This document shows, piece by piece, positions 1 to 5,326 of a DNA stretch of 6,125 nt. The DNA is from Synergistales bacterium (lineage in GTDB: Bacteria; Synergistota; Synergistia; Synergistales; Thermovirgaceae), in NCBI GenBank assembly GCA_018434645.1, contig JAHDOX010000166.1, positions 1-6,125 of the forward strand, given 5' to 3'. Positions within the stretch are counted from its first letter, which is position 1. Each line of letters begins with the position of its first letter. The notes beneath the pieces were generated by a model that worked only from the letters and a program-made list of their open reading frames with translations, was not told the DNA's origin and did not search any database. Both the position numbers and the translations under genes were made by a program.

Positions 1-1
1 G

Positions 2-29
2 TTTATGGGATGATTGCCCTTTTTGTCAA
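2..29 (-). promoter_or_regulatory. Possible leftward promoter at window edge
   Basis: On the minus strand TTGACA (complement of 24-29) is followed after 16 nt by CATAAA (complement of 2-7). That is a perfect -35 and a 4/6 -10 hexamer. It would drive a gene lying off the left edge, divergent from the tRNA operon. The weak -10 and the absence of any visible target gene keep this tentative. Confidence 0.25.
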
Positions 30-84
30 TTTCTGAGGAAACAACCCTTTTTCGGAGAGATTATTTTTGAGGAAATCCGGCGTC

Positions 85-113
85 TTGACAGCACCGGCGG
101 AGACAGGTATAGT
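85..113 (+). promoter_or_regulatory. Sigma-70 type promoter of the tRNA operon
   Basis: A perfect -35 TTGACA (85-90) is separated by exactly 17 nt from TATAGT (108-113), a 5/6 match to the -10 consensus. Transcription would begin at about 119-121, roughly 10 nt before the first tRNA. The near-consensus match fits strong, housekeeping-sigma-driven expression of stable RNA. This is the best promoter in the window. Confidence 0.85.
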
Positions 114-129
114 GTTTCCCGCTCGAACC

Positions 130-205
130 GGGCCGTTAGCTCAGTTGGAAGAGCACCGGACTTTTAATCCGGGTGTCACAGGTTCGATCCCTGTACGGCC
201 CACCA
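130..205 (+). tRNA. tRNA-Lys (anticodon TTT)
   Basis: A full cloverleaf can be folded. The acceptor arms GGGCCGT (130-136) and ACGGCCC (195-201) pair perfectly. The anticodon stem CCGGA/TCCGG encloses the loop CTTTTAA with anticodon TTT at 163-165. The T arm has the usual TTCGATC loop, the discriminator base is A202, and CCA is encoded at 203-205. It decodes AAA and AAG lysine codons. It is the first gene of a three-tRNA transcript. Confidence 0.97.
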
Positions 206-221
206 TCGGTATCACTCAAGC

Positions 222-297
222 GGTCCCATCGTCTAGTGGCCTAGGACACAGCCCTTTCAAGGCTGCGGCACGGGTTCGAATCCCGTTGGGACCGCCA
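222..297 (+). tRNA. tRNA-Glu (anticodon TTC)
   Basis: The acceptor arms GGTCCCA (222-228) and TGGGACC (287-293) pair. The anticodon stem CAGCC/GGCTG encloses the loop CTTTCAA with anticodon TTC at 256-258. The T arm is ACGGG/CCCGT with loop TTCGAAT, the discriminator is G294, and CCA is encoded at 295-297. It decodes glutamate GAA and GAG. The 16-nt spacer from tRNA-Lys shows no promoter, so the two are probably co-transcribed. Confidence 0.97.
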
Positions 298-317
298 TCT
301 CATTTGTCAGTCTGGTC

Positions 318-393
318 GCCGGCGTAGCTCACTCGGTAGAGCAGCGCACTCGTAATGCGCAGGTAGGCGGTTCGATTCCGCCCGCCGGCTCCA
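318..393 (+). tRNA. tRNA-Thr (anticodon CGT)
   Basis: The acceptor arms GCCGGCG (318-324) and CGCCGGC (383-389) pair perfectly. The anticodon stem GCGCA/TGCGC encloses CTCGTAA with anticodon CGT at 351-353. The T arm is GGCGG/CCGCC with loop TTCGATT. The discriminator is T390, and CCA is encoded at 391-393. This isoacceptor reads ACG threonine codons. It is the last tRNA before the operon terminator. Confidence 0.97.
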
Positions 394-404
394 TATAGCA
401 AATC

Positions 405-434
405 AAGGCTTTGCTGGACGGCAAAGCCTTTTTT
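405..434 (+). terminator. Intrinsic terminator of the tRNA operon
   Basis: A perfect 10-bp stem AAGGCTTTGC (405-414) / GCAAAGCCTT (421-430) closes a 6-nt loop and runs into a stretch of six T (429-434). It lies 12 nt after the tRNA-Thr CCA end. It cleanly separates stable RNA transcription from the downstream protein genes, which therefore need their own promoter or read-through. Confidence 0.93.
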
Positions 435-457
435 ATCGGGATTATCGGAGAAAGCTT

Positions 458-464
458 AAAGGAG
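458..464 (+). promoter_or_regulatory. Ribosome binding site fixing the kinase-like gene start
   Basis: AAAGGAG sits 6 nt before the ATG at 471. It decides the start: the longer reading frame opens with a TTG at 411, which lies inside the terminator stem and has no Shine-Dalgarno sequence. Confidence 0.85.
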
Positions 465-470
465 CAAAAG

Positions 471-1493
471 ATGCTGGTGTTTGGAAAGCTCCATCAAAGA
501 CTTAAAAAAGATACCGAACGCGGACGCAGAGTGGATCCGGAAACATGGCATCTTCCTGACGGTACGATCTGCTCTCGTGTCTTAAAGGAAATCCTTGGAT
601 ATGTTCCTGAAACCGTAATTCGCCTGGACAGAGGGTGCACTTCATATCCGCTTTTGGTGTGGGACTCCCGAAATTCGAGGAAATGGAAACTTTTTTGGGT
701 GTATAGTGAAAAAAACGTAATTGATATAGTGGAGGCGACACGGATCATTCGGGAGAAAAAGATACCAATACCCGAAATTCGTGGTGTAGCAGGTTCGTAT
801 ATTCTGGCCGAGTGGATCGATGGGATTCCGTTAAATAAAGAACTGCCCTTTCGTTATATGAGAGAAATGGCCGCATACCAGGCAAGTATACATGGAGCTT
901 TTAGTGAAGAACCAACCAAGGCTGATTACTTTACAGACAAAATATTTGACTGGCTTGATAGTAAGAGGTCTACGTTTCTGTCGTTTTTGCGGGAAAAAGA
1001 TTTTAATGAGATGCTTTTTCTGCTCAAAGAAGAGAGCCCGGAAAATTTGGCTAAAGGCATCAGACATACCGACCTGCGCCTATACAACTTGGTTAGAACG
1101 GAAACCGGATGTATTTGTTGCATAGATAATGCTGAACTTTCCATTGGGGTGGGTTTCGAATCCGATATTTTCAAAACAGTGTATTATAGTTTCAGTCTAG
1201 TTCCATGGCATATTCCGAGATACCTGGCCCAAATTATTATACTTTCGCCGCAAAGCACGATTCTTGAGGCTTGGAACTTCTGGAATCTTTTGTACCTTCT
1301 GAATAGGGCGATTTTCGAAATTGAAGTTAAAAAAGGCAAACATGCCAGGAAAATCAAAAACTATCGGGAAAAGATACTGGGAGCAATTGCCCAAAAACGT
1401 CATGGTCACGAAGTGCTCATCAACAAAGGAATTTATAGCAAAACAAAGAGACTGGTTTGTTTTTTTATCGAACGTAACGCAAAGAGGGAGTAG
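471..1493 (+). CDS. Kinase-fold phosphotransferase (LPS/aminoglycoside kinase-like)
   Basis: This 340-residue protein resembles small-molecule or sugar kinases of the protein-kinase fold, such as aminoglycoside phosphotransferases and lipopolysaccharide core kinases. The key evidence is the catalytic-loop pattern HTDLRLYN (199-206), with His199, Asp201 and Asn206 in the family's H-x-D-x4-N spacing. About 13 residues later comes IDNAE (218-222), where Asp219 would bind metal. A hinge-like GSYILAEWIDGIPL (108-121) precedes the C lobe, and IPIPEI (98-103) matches the usual stretch before the hinge. No glycine-rich loop is obvious. There is no signal peptide, so it is probably cytoplasmic or peripheral, with basic ends. 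The gene is visibly more A/T-rich than its neighbours, and it follows a tRNA cluster, so acquisition by transfer is possible. It ends 2 nt before the phosphatase gene, implying one transcript. The substrate is unknown; phosphorylation of an envelope sugar is an inference. Confidence 0.7.
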   Translation: MLVFGKLHQRLKKDTERGRRVDPETWHLPDGTICSRVLKEILGYVPETVIRLDRGCTSYPLLVWDSRNSRKWKLFWVYSEKNVIDIVEATRIIREKKIPIPEIRGVAGSYILAEWIDGIPLNKELPFRYMREMAAYQASIHGAFSEEPTKADYFTDKIFDWLDSKRSTFLSFLREKDFNEMLFLLKEESPENLAKGIRHTDLRLYNLVRTETGCICCIDNAELSIGVGFESDIFKTVYYSFSLVPWHIPRYLAQIIILSPQSTILEAWNFWNLLYLLNRAIFEIEVKKGKHARKIKNYREKILGAIAQKRHGHEVLINKGIYSKTKRLVCFFIERNAKRE

Positions 1494-1495
1494 AA

Positions 1496-2155
1496 ATGTC
1501 TACAAAACGTCGAATTATTTTCGTCCGCCATGGTCAAACCGAGTGGAATGCACAGTTTCGTTATCAGGGTAAAGCGAATATTCCTCTCAATGAGAAAGGC
1601 AAAGCAGAGGCCCGACTCCTTGGCGAGCGCCTGAAATCCTGGACCCACTGCCGAATTTATTCCAGTCCCCTGGTTCGCGCAGCAGAAACCGCTCGGATCA
1701 TCGCCGGTTTTATGAACCCCGCTCCACTCGTTAAACTTGTCGAAGATCTGGTCGAAATGGACTTCGGAAACTGGGAGTCCCATTCCGTCCTCGACGTTAT
1801 GAAAAAAGACCCCGTTTTGTATTCCGCATGGCGGGAAGACCCCTCTTCGGTAACTCCGCCTGGAGGCGAGACCTTCGAGTCCGTTAAGTCAAGGGTAAAA
1901 AGGGCTCTCGAGGGCATCTTCGAAGATGCTGATGGAGACATCCTGGTTGTCTGCCACGGTGGGACAATCCGGGCGGCGCTTACGGTTCTGTTCGATATTC
2001 CTTCTTCAATGGCGTGGCGGATGCGGTTGGGCAATTGCAGCCTGACGGGCCTGGATATGCGGGAGGGCATTTCCTTTCTTGCCTTTTTCAACGACGTAAC
2101 CCACCTCAGGGTTGACGAAGGCCTTGCCGGTTCCATCCCGCTTGGCGAGTGGTAA
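1496..2155 (+). CDS. Histidine phosphatase family protein (phosphoglycerate mutase-like)
   Basis: This 219-residue protein belongs to the histidine phosphatase superfamily (PGAM/GpmB/CobC branch), which acts through a phosphohistidine intermediate. The signature RHGQTEWN begins at residue 11, making His12 the predicted phosphorylated nucleophile. The phosphate pocket is completed by Arg11, Arg61 in SSPLVRAAETA, the acid Glu87 in VEMDFGNWE and His154 in VVCHGGTIRA. All core residues are present and the length is normal, so it should be active. The family includes alpha-ribazole phosphatases, broad phosphatases and cofactor-dependent mutases, and sequence alone does not choose between them. The ATG at 1496 has AGAGGGAG 5 nt upstream, overlapping the stop of the kinase-like gene, so translation is probably coupled. 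It is cytoplasmic, with no signal peptide. Base composition returns to the level of the downstream genes. Confidence 0.9.
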   Translation: MSTKRRIIFVRHGQTEWNAQFRYQGKANIPLNEKGKAEARLLGERLKSWTHCRIYSSPLVRAAETARIIAGFMNPAPLVKLVEDLVEMDFGNWESHSVLDVMKKDPVLYSAWREDPSSVTPPGGETFESVKSRVKRALEGIFEDADGDILVVCHGGTIRAALTVLFDIPSSMAWRMRLGNCSLTGLDMREGISFLAFFNDVTHLRVDEGLAGSIPLGEW

Positions 2156-2169
2156 ACTTGATGCGTCCA

Positions 2170-2178
2170 TGATATAAA
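2170..2178 (+). promoter_or_regulatory. Candidate extended -10 promoter of the sigma gene
   Basis: TG-A-TATAAA (2170-2178) matches the extended -10 form with a 5/6 hexamer. The -35 position at 2150-2155 (TGGTAA) matches poorly, which is common for extended -10 promoters. Transcription would start near 2185, in a short GGCG/CGCC inverted repeat next to the ribosome binding site GGGGAGG (2193-2199). It would let the sigma gene be expressed apart from the kinase/phosphatase pair. Confidence 0.4.
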
Positions 2179-2206
2179 AGGGCGAGATCGCCGGGGAGGA
2201 AAAGGC

Positions 2207-2797
2207 ATGGACCAGGAAAGGGTAGCAGAAAAAGGCGGCCGGGGGTTTGACGGAGACGAAGAAAGGTGTCTTTGGCAGAAAGCCGCGGCCGGTGACGAGA
2301 AAGCCAGGGAGGATTTGATCCTCTTGCACAGGCCCCTCGTGTTCTGGATAGCCCGGAAATTTCAGGTTTCCTCCCAGCAGTATCAGGACCTAGTCCAGGA
2401 AGGAATGATAGCTCTCATAAAAGCCGTCGACAGGTTCGACCCGGACCGCAAAATACGGTTCGCCACATATGGGTACTATCGCATCAAAGGCCAGATGGCC
2501 AATTACCTACAGCGCGTCGAAGCAAAAGCCCCCGTGCCCGTTGATCAGGATGCCTTTCAAATATCCGACGGCGATGAATCGGAAAAGATGGATTGGCTGA
2601 TCAGCGTAACGGAGGAAATCCAGAACCTTCCCGAAAAAGAGTCCGACGTTATTGAAGCTCTCATATTTAGGGGCAAAAAGGCGCTGGATTACGCAAACGA
2701 GCGCGGGGTGGACGTGAGCCACGTTTACAGGCTTCAGCGGAAGGCCATAGAAAGGATCAGGACCTTGTTAGGGCTGAAGGCGACAGAAAGACCCTGA
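2207..2797 (+). CDS. Short sigma-70 family RNA polymerase sigma factor
   Basis: This 196-residue protein directs RNA polymerase to a subset of promoters. Region 2 is clear: LHRPLVFWIARKF (40-52), then DLVQEGMIALIKAVDRFDP (61-79), and IRFATYGYYRIKGQMANYL (83-101) covering the melting and -10 recognition segments. A 30-residue polar linker replaces region 3. Region 4 follows, from about 135, with a helix-turn-helix around 157-187 (ALDYANERGVDVSHVYRLQR). Region 1.1 is missing. The RIKGQM segment resembles group 3 factors (FliA/SigB type), while the two-domain build is ECF-like, so its class is uncertain. The ATG is supported by GGGGAGG 7 nt upstream. A candidate extended -10 promoter precedes it. 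Downstream lie a single-pass membrane protein and bamA, suggesting, by context only, a role in envelope gene control. Confidence 0.88.
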   Translation: MDQERVAEKGGRGFDGDEERCLWQKAAAGDEKAREDLILLHRPLVFWIARKFQVSSQQYQDLVQEGMIALIKAVDRFDPDRKIRFATYGYYRIKGQMANYLQRVEAKAPVPVDQDAFQISDGDESEKMDWLISVTEEIQNLPEKESDVIEALIFRGKKALDYANERGVDVSHVYRLQRKAIERIRTLLGLKATERP

Positions 2798-2808
2798 ACT
2801 GTGATAAT
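2780..2808 (+). promoter_or_regulatory. Candidate promoter before the membrane-protein gene
   Basis: GCGACA (2780-2785, 4/6 to TTGACA) lies 17 nt before GATAAT (2803-2808, 5/6 to TATAAT), with a TG at 2801-2802 directly before the hexamer. It overlaps the end of the sigma gene, and transcription would start near 2815, inside the dyad at 2812-2836. The match is moderate, so the gene may simply be co-transcribed with the sigma gene. Confidence 0.3.
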
Positions 2809-2811
2809 TAA

Positions 2812-2836
2812 CATGTCTATTGGTGAATGAGACATG
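2812..2836. repeat. 7-bp inverted repeat between sigma and membrane-protein genes
   Basis: CATGTCT (2812-2818) and AGACATG (2830-2836) are exact inverted repeats separated by 11 nt. There is no T-run after it, so it is not an intrinsic terminator. It lies at the predicted start point of the candidate promoter and could be a protein-binding operator or a leader hairpin. A chance occurrence is not excluded. Confidence 0.4.
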
Positions 2837-2849
2837 GCATTCCTGGTTC

Positions 2850-2856
2850 GGGGAGG
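2850..2856 (+). promoter_or_regulatory. Ribosome binding site favouring the start at 2869
   Basis: GGGGAGG ends 12 nt before the ATG at 2869, a long but usable spacing. The alternative in-frame ATG at 2827 has no purine-rich site upstream and would begin inside the dyad, so 2869 is preferred. Confidence 0.6.
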
Positions 2857-2868
2857 TTATCTCATATC

Positions 2869-3507
2869 ATGGAAAAACGGTTGAAACGGGTGCAAAGGTG
2901 GCTCGAACGGTGTATAGAGGCCTGCAAAAAAGAGAAATGGGCCAACGCGGTAGCCGACGTTGAATGTGCCAAGGCGGAGCTGGAGACGGCCCGTGAAGAG
3001 CTTTGGGTCACCCTTTCAGCCAGGGAAGGATCCAGGGAAAAAGCCGGCATCAAGCACATGTTACCCCTTTCGGCCCGGTCGGCAGTCTTGGCTATTCTTA
3101 TCCTGATGTCTGCCGCGATACCACTTTCTACTGGCACGGGACCAACGGGTGCCAGACGTGCGGAAGAAGCGGTAACTCTGGAATGGGTTACCGCCGACGA
3201 AAAGAAAATCCTTTCAGAGCTCAGGCGAAGCCTGAGTGACATGAATATGGCAAGGGTTGTCGAGGAACAGGTCTTTTCTGTCGTAGAAAATAAAAGAGAT
3301 TCAGGGCGCGATGTCGCGGAAGCTGAAACTTCGAAGCCTCATGGAACACCAACGACGGAAGGAAAGGGTCCTTACGTGCCTGGGCAGGGAACTCCGGCGC
3401 AGCTTGAGGTTGCAATCGAAGAGATTTTAACGCTTTACGAAATCGGTCAGCGGGCACTGAAAGCGGAGACACTTAACATCGGCAACACGGAGACCCAACC
3501 AAAGTAG
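2869..3507 (+). CDS. Single-pass membrane protein of unknown function
   Basis: I do not recognise this 212-residue protein. Three parts are visible. Residues 1-63 are charged and helical, rich in Lys, Arg and Glu, with coiled-coil character (AKAELETAREELW, 34-46). Residues 69-89 (SARSAVLAILILMSAAIPLST) form one hydrophobic segment. Residues 90-212 are polar, with a helical stretch 109-140, a low-complexity Pro/Gly/Thr linker around 155-176 and a final helix 178-200 (AIEEILTLYEIGQRALK). Positive charges before the hydrophobic segment predict the N terminus inside the cell and the C-terminal domain outside the cytoplasmic membrane. It follows the sigma gene by 71 nt and precedes bamA by 43 nt. 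By position and topology it could be a membrane-bound regulator of that sigma factor, but no known anti-sigma domain motif is visible. A start at 2827 would add 14 residues. Confidence 0.75.
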   Translation: MEKRLKRVQRWLERCIEACKKEKWANAVADVECAKAELETAREELWVTLSAREGSREKAGIKHMLPLSARSAVLAILILMSAAIPLSTGTGPTGARRAEEAVTLEWVTADEKKILSELRRSLSDMNMARVVEEQVFSVVENKRDSGRDVAEAETSKPHGTPTTEGKGPYVPGQGTPAQLEVAIEEILTLYEIGQRALKAETLNIGNTETQPK

Positions 3508-3550
3508 ACAGCTCCCAAGGCGCAGGTACAACGAAAGGAGTGCTGAGCAC

Positions 3551-5308
3551 GTGAGATGTAAGAGACTATTCGCAGGTTTTCTTGTGTTTTTTGCAGCAAT
3601 TTTCACAGCAACCGCAGTCAACGCCCAGAGCCCGCTGGTGGTGGGGGTGGGGGTTAGAGGAAACTCCGAAGTCATCGATGAACATATCCTGAGTGTGGTC
3701 GGCACCAAGGTCGGGGAGCCTCTTGACCAGGATCAGATCCAGGAAGACATAGATGCCATATATGGTCTGGGGTTTTTCTCGCTCGTTGATGTGTCTGTAA
3801 CTCCGCAGATGGGCGGAGCCTACGTGGAGTTTCAGGTTGTTGAAAACCCCGTTATCGAAAAGGTTGAATTTACAGGCAATACGGTTTTTACCGACGAAGA
3901 ACTCATGGAAGTCCTTTTCACGAGGCCGGGAGCCATATTTAACAGGGTTTTCTTCCGTCACGACCTCCAGCGCGTGATCGAGAAGTACGAAAAAGCCGGA
4001 TATACCATGGTCCGCGTAGGAGATGTTCGCGTGGAAGACGGTACGGTGGAAGTGCGCATCCTGGAACCCATCGTGGGCGATATCATAATACAGGGGAATA
4101 CCAGGACCAGGACCTATGTAATCGAGCGCGAGATACTGCTTAAAAAAGGAGACCTTTTCAACACGACGCTGCTCAGGCATTCCCTGGCCAGCTTGAACCA
4201 GCTGGGCTTTTTCGAGGACGTAAGCCTCGGTTTCGAGCCCAGTGAGGAGGACCCGTCGGTTATAAACCTTGTTTTCACCGTAGAGGAAAAAAGGACCACC
4301 AGGCTTGGTTTGTCTATAGGCCACGGGACGAGCAGCGGCTGGTCCGGCGGGGCCAGCGTGACGGAATCGAACCTGGGAGGACGGGGCCATATAGCCGAAG
4401 TGGCCTTCGAGACGGGAGACCGGGAGCAATACTGGATCACCTATCGCGAACCCTACATGGACCAGGAGCATTATTCCTGGAGGGTCGGTTTTTACAAACG
4501 CGACTGGGAAGATGTGGAAGATAATTTCGAAGGTGAAACCAGGTACGAATATGACGAGGACCGGACCGGATTTTACGCCGGTATGGGCAAGAAATTCCGC
4601 AACGACGAAAAACTTAGCTGGTACGCGACGCTTGATTGGCATAACATCGAATTGTCCAACATAAGAGACCGCAGCGGCAACGTCATTCCGCTCGATGAAT
4701 TTGTGGACAGGGAGGAACGGGCCGGCGACACCTATTCGATTACGGGAACGCTTTCTTATAACAACAGAACCAAATACATTGCCTATCCGGAAGGTGAAGT
4801 GTACTCGCTCTCGATAGAACAGGGTCTTTTTAAATCCGATTACGGTGGCGATGACATGAATTACACCAAGTACTGGGTTGAAGGACGTTTTTACCGGCCT
4901 TTGCGGGAGTTCTTGGGCGGCTTTGTAGACCTTGACATCGGTTCCGAAGAAGATCCTGTAATTTTCGCAAGCAGAGTCCGTTACGGATCATCTTCGGGTT
5001 CCGTGCCCTGGTCTGAACAGTATGAACTTGGTGGCGACACCACATTGAGGGGGTACGAAGACGACGAGTTCAGGGGCGATGAGATGGTACTGGGCAATTT
5101 CGAACTTCGTCTTCCTGTACAGGAGTCGTTTTCTCTGGTCTTTTTTTACGACGTAGGTTATGCCAGCGATGACTTCAGTTTTTCCGATGTCAAGGACTCC
5201 GTCGGTTTCGGGATAAGGGTCAGGACGCCACTCGGTAATTTGAGGCTCGATGTGGCCGAGGGCGATTATGAAACCTATACCCATTTCGGTTTCGGGGAGC
5301 TGTTCTAG
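3551..5308 (+). CDS. bamA: Outer membrane protein assembly factor BamA (Omp85 family)
   Basis: This 585-residue protein is the central subunit of the machine that folds beta-barrel proteins into the outer membrane. A signal peptide (KRLFAGFLVFFAAIFTATA) ends with a likely cleavage at VNA/Q, residue 25/26. Three POTRA domains follow, at about 28-99, 100-174 and 175-248, each with the helix-GF/GY-beta pattern (YGLGFF at 71, EKAGYTMV at 147, NQLGFFEDV at 216). The 16-strand-type barrel runs from about 250 to the end. It contains the conserved LRGY (499-502) of the lid loop, and the last residues THFGFGELF end in Phe like a beta-signal. Five POTRA domains are usual in Proteobacteria, so this is a short form. 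The start is GTG at 3551, with AAAGGAG 10 nt upstream; the nearby ATG at 3556 is out of frame. It is probably co-transcribed with the preceding membrane protein. Confidence 0.95.
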   Translation: MRCKRLFAGFLVFFAAIFTATAVNAQSPLVVGVGVRGNSEVIDEHILSVVGTKVGEPLDQDQIQEDIDAIYGLGFFSLVDVSVTPQMGGAYVEFQVVENPVIEKVEFTGNTVFTDEELMEVLFTRPGAIFNRVFFRHDLQRVIEKYEKAGYTMVRVGDVRVEDGTVEVRILEPIVGDIIIQGNTRTRTYVIEREILLKKGDLFNTTLLRHSLASLNQLGFFEDVSLGFEPSEEDPSVINLVFTVEEKRTTRLGLSIGHGTSSGWSGGASVTESNLGGRGHIAEVAFETGDREQYWITYREPYMDQEHYSWRVGFYKRDWEDVEDNFEGETRYEYDEDRTGFYAGMGKKFRNDEKLSWYATLDWHNIELSNIRDRSGNVIPLDEFVDREERAGDTYSITGTLSYNNRTKYIAYPEGEVYSLSIEQGLFKSDYGGDDMNYTKYWVEGRFYRPLREFLGGFVDLDIGSEEDPVIFASRVRYGSSSGSVPWSEQYELGGDTTLRGYEDDEFRGDEMVLGNFELRLPVQESFSLVFFYDVGYASDDFSFSDVKDSVGFGIRVRTPLGNLRLDVAEGDYETYTHFGFGELF

Positions 5309-5326
5309 ACGAAAAGCGAGGGTCTT

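Noticed and set aside
1..36. Possible last 11 codons of an upstream gene (hydrophobic, stop TGA at 34-36)
   Set aside because: Too short to judge, and the same bases can be read as a leftward promoter. No homology can be seen.
3..168. Open frame from the left edge, with a CPFC-like motif, reading through to 168
   Set aside because: It runs across the strong tRNA promoter and through most of tRNA-Lys, so it is very unlikely to be a coding end.
67..327. 86-codon + strand frame across the tRNA cluster
   Set aside because: It overlaps two complete tRNA genes, part of a third and the promoter. It is an artefact of stable RNA sequence.
411..470. Upstream TTG start of the kinase-like gene
   Set aside because: The TTG is inside the terminator stem and lacks a ribosome binding site; ATG 471 has AAAGGAG at proper spacing.
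2181..2192. GGCG/CGCC inverted repeat before the sigma gene
   Set aside because: Only 4 bp and no T-run, so it is not a terminator. It is too short to claim regulation of the adjacent ribosome binding site.
1657..2208. 183-codon minus-strand frame opposite the phosphatase gene
   Set aside because: Arg/Ser/Pro-rich composition typical of antisense shadows; the + strand frame has all catalytic motifs.
3566..4642. 358-codon minus-strand frame opposite bamA
   Set aside because: It is a shadow of bamA codon bias, with no recognisable protein features, while the + strand encodes an unmistakable Omp85 protein.
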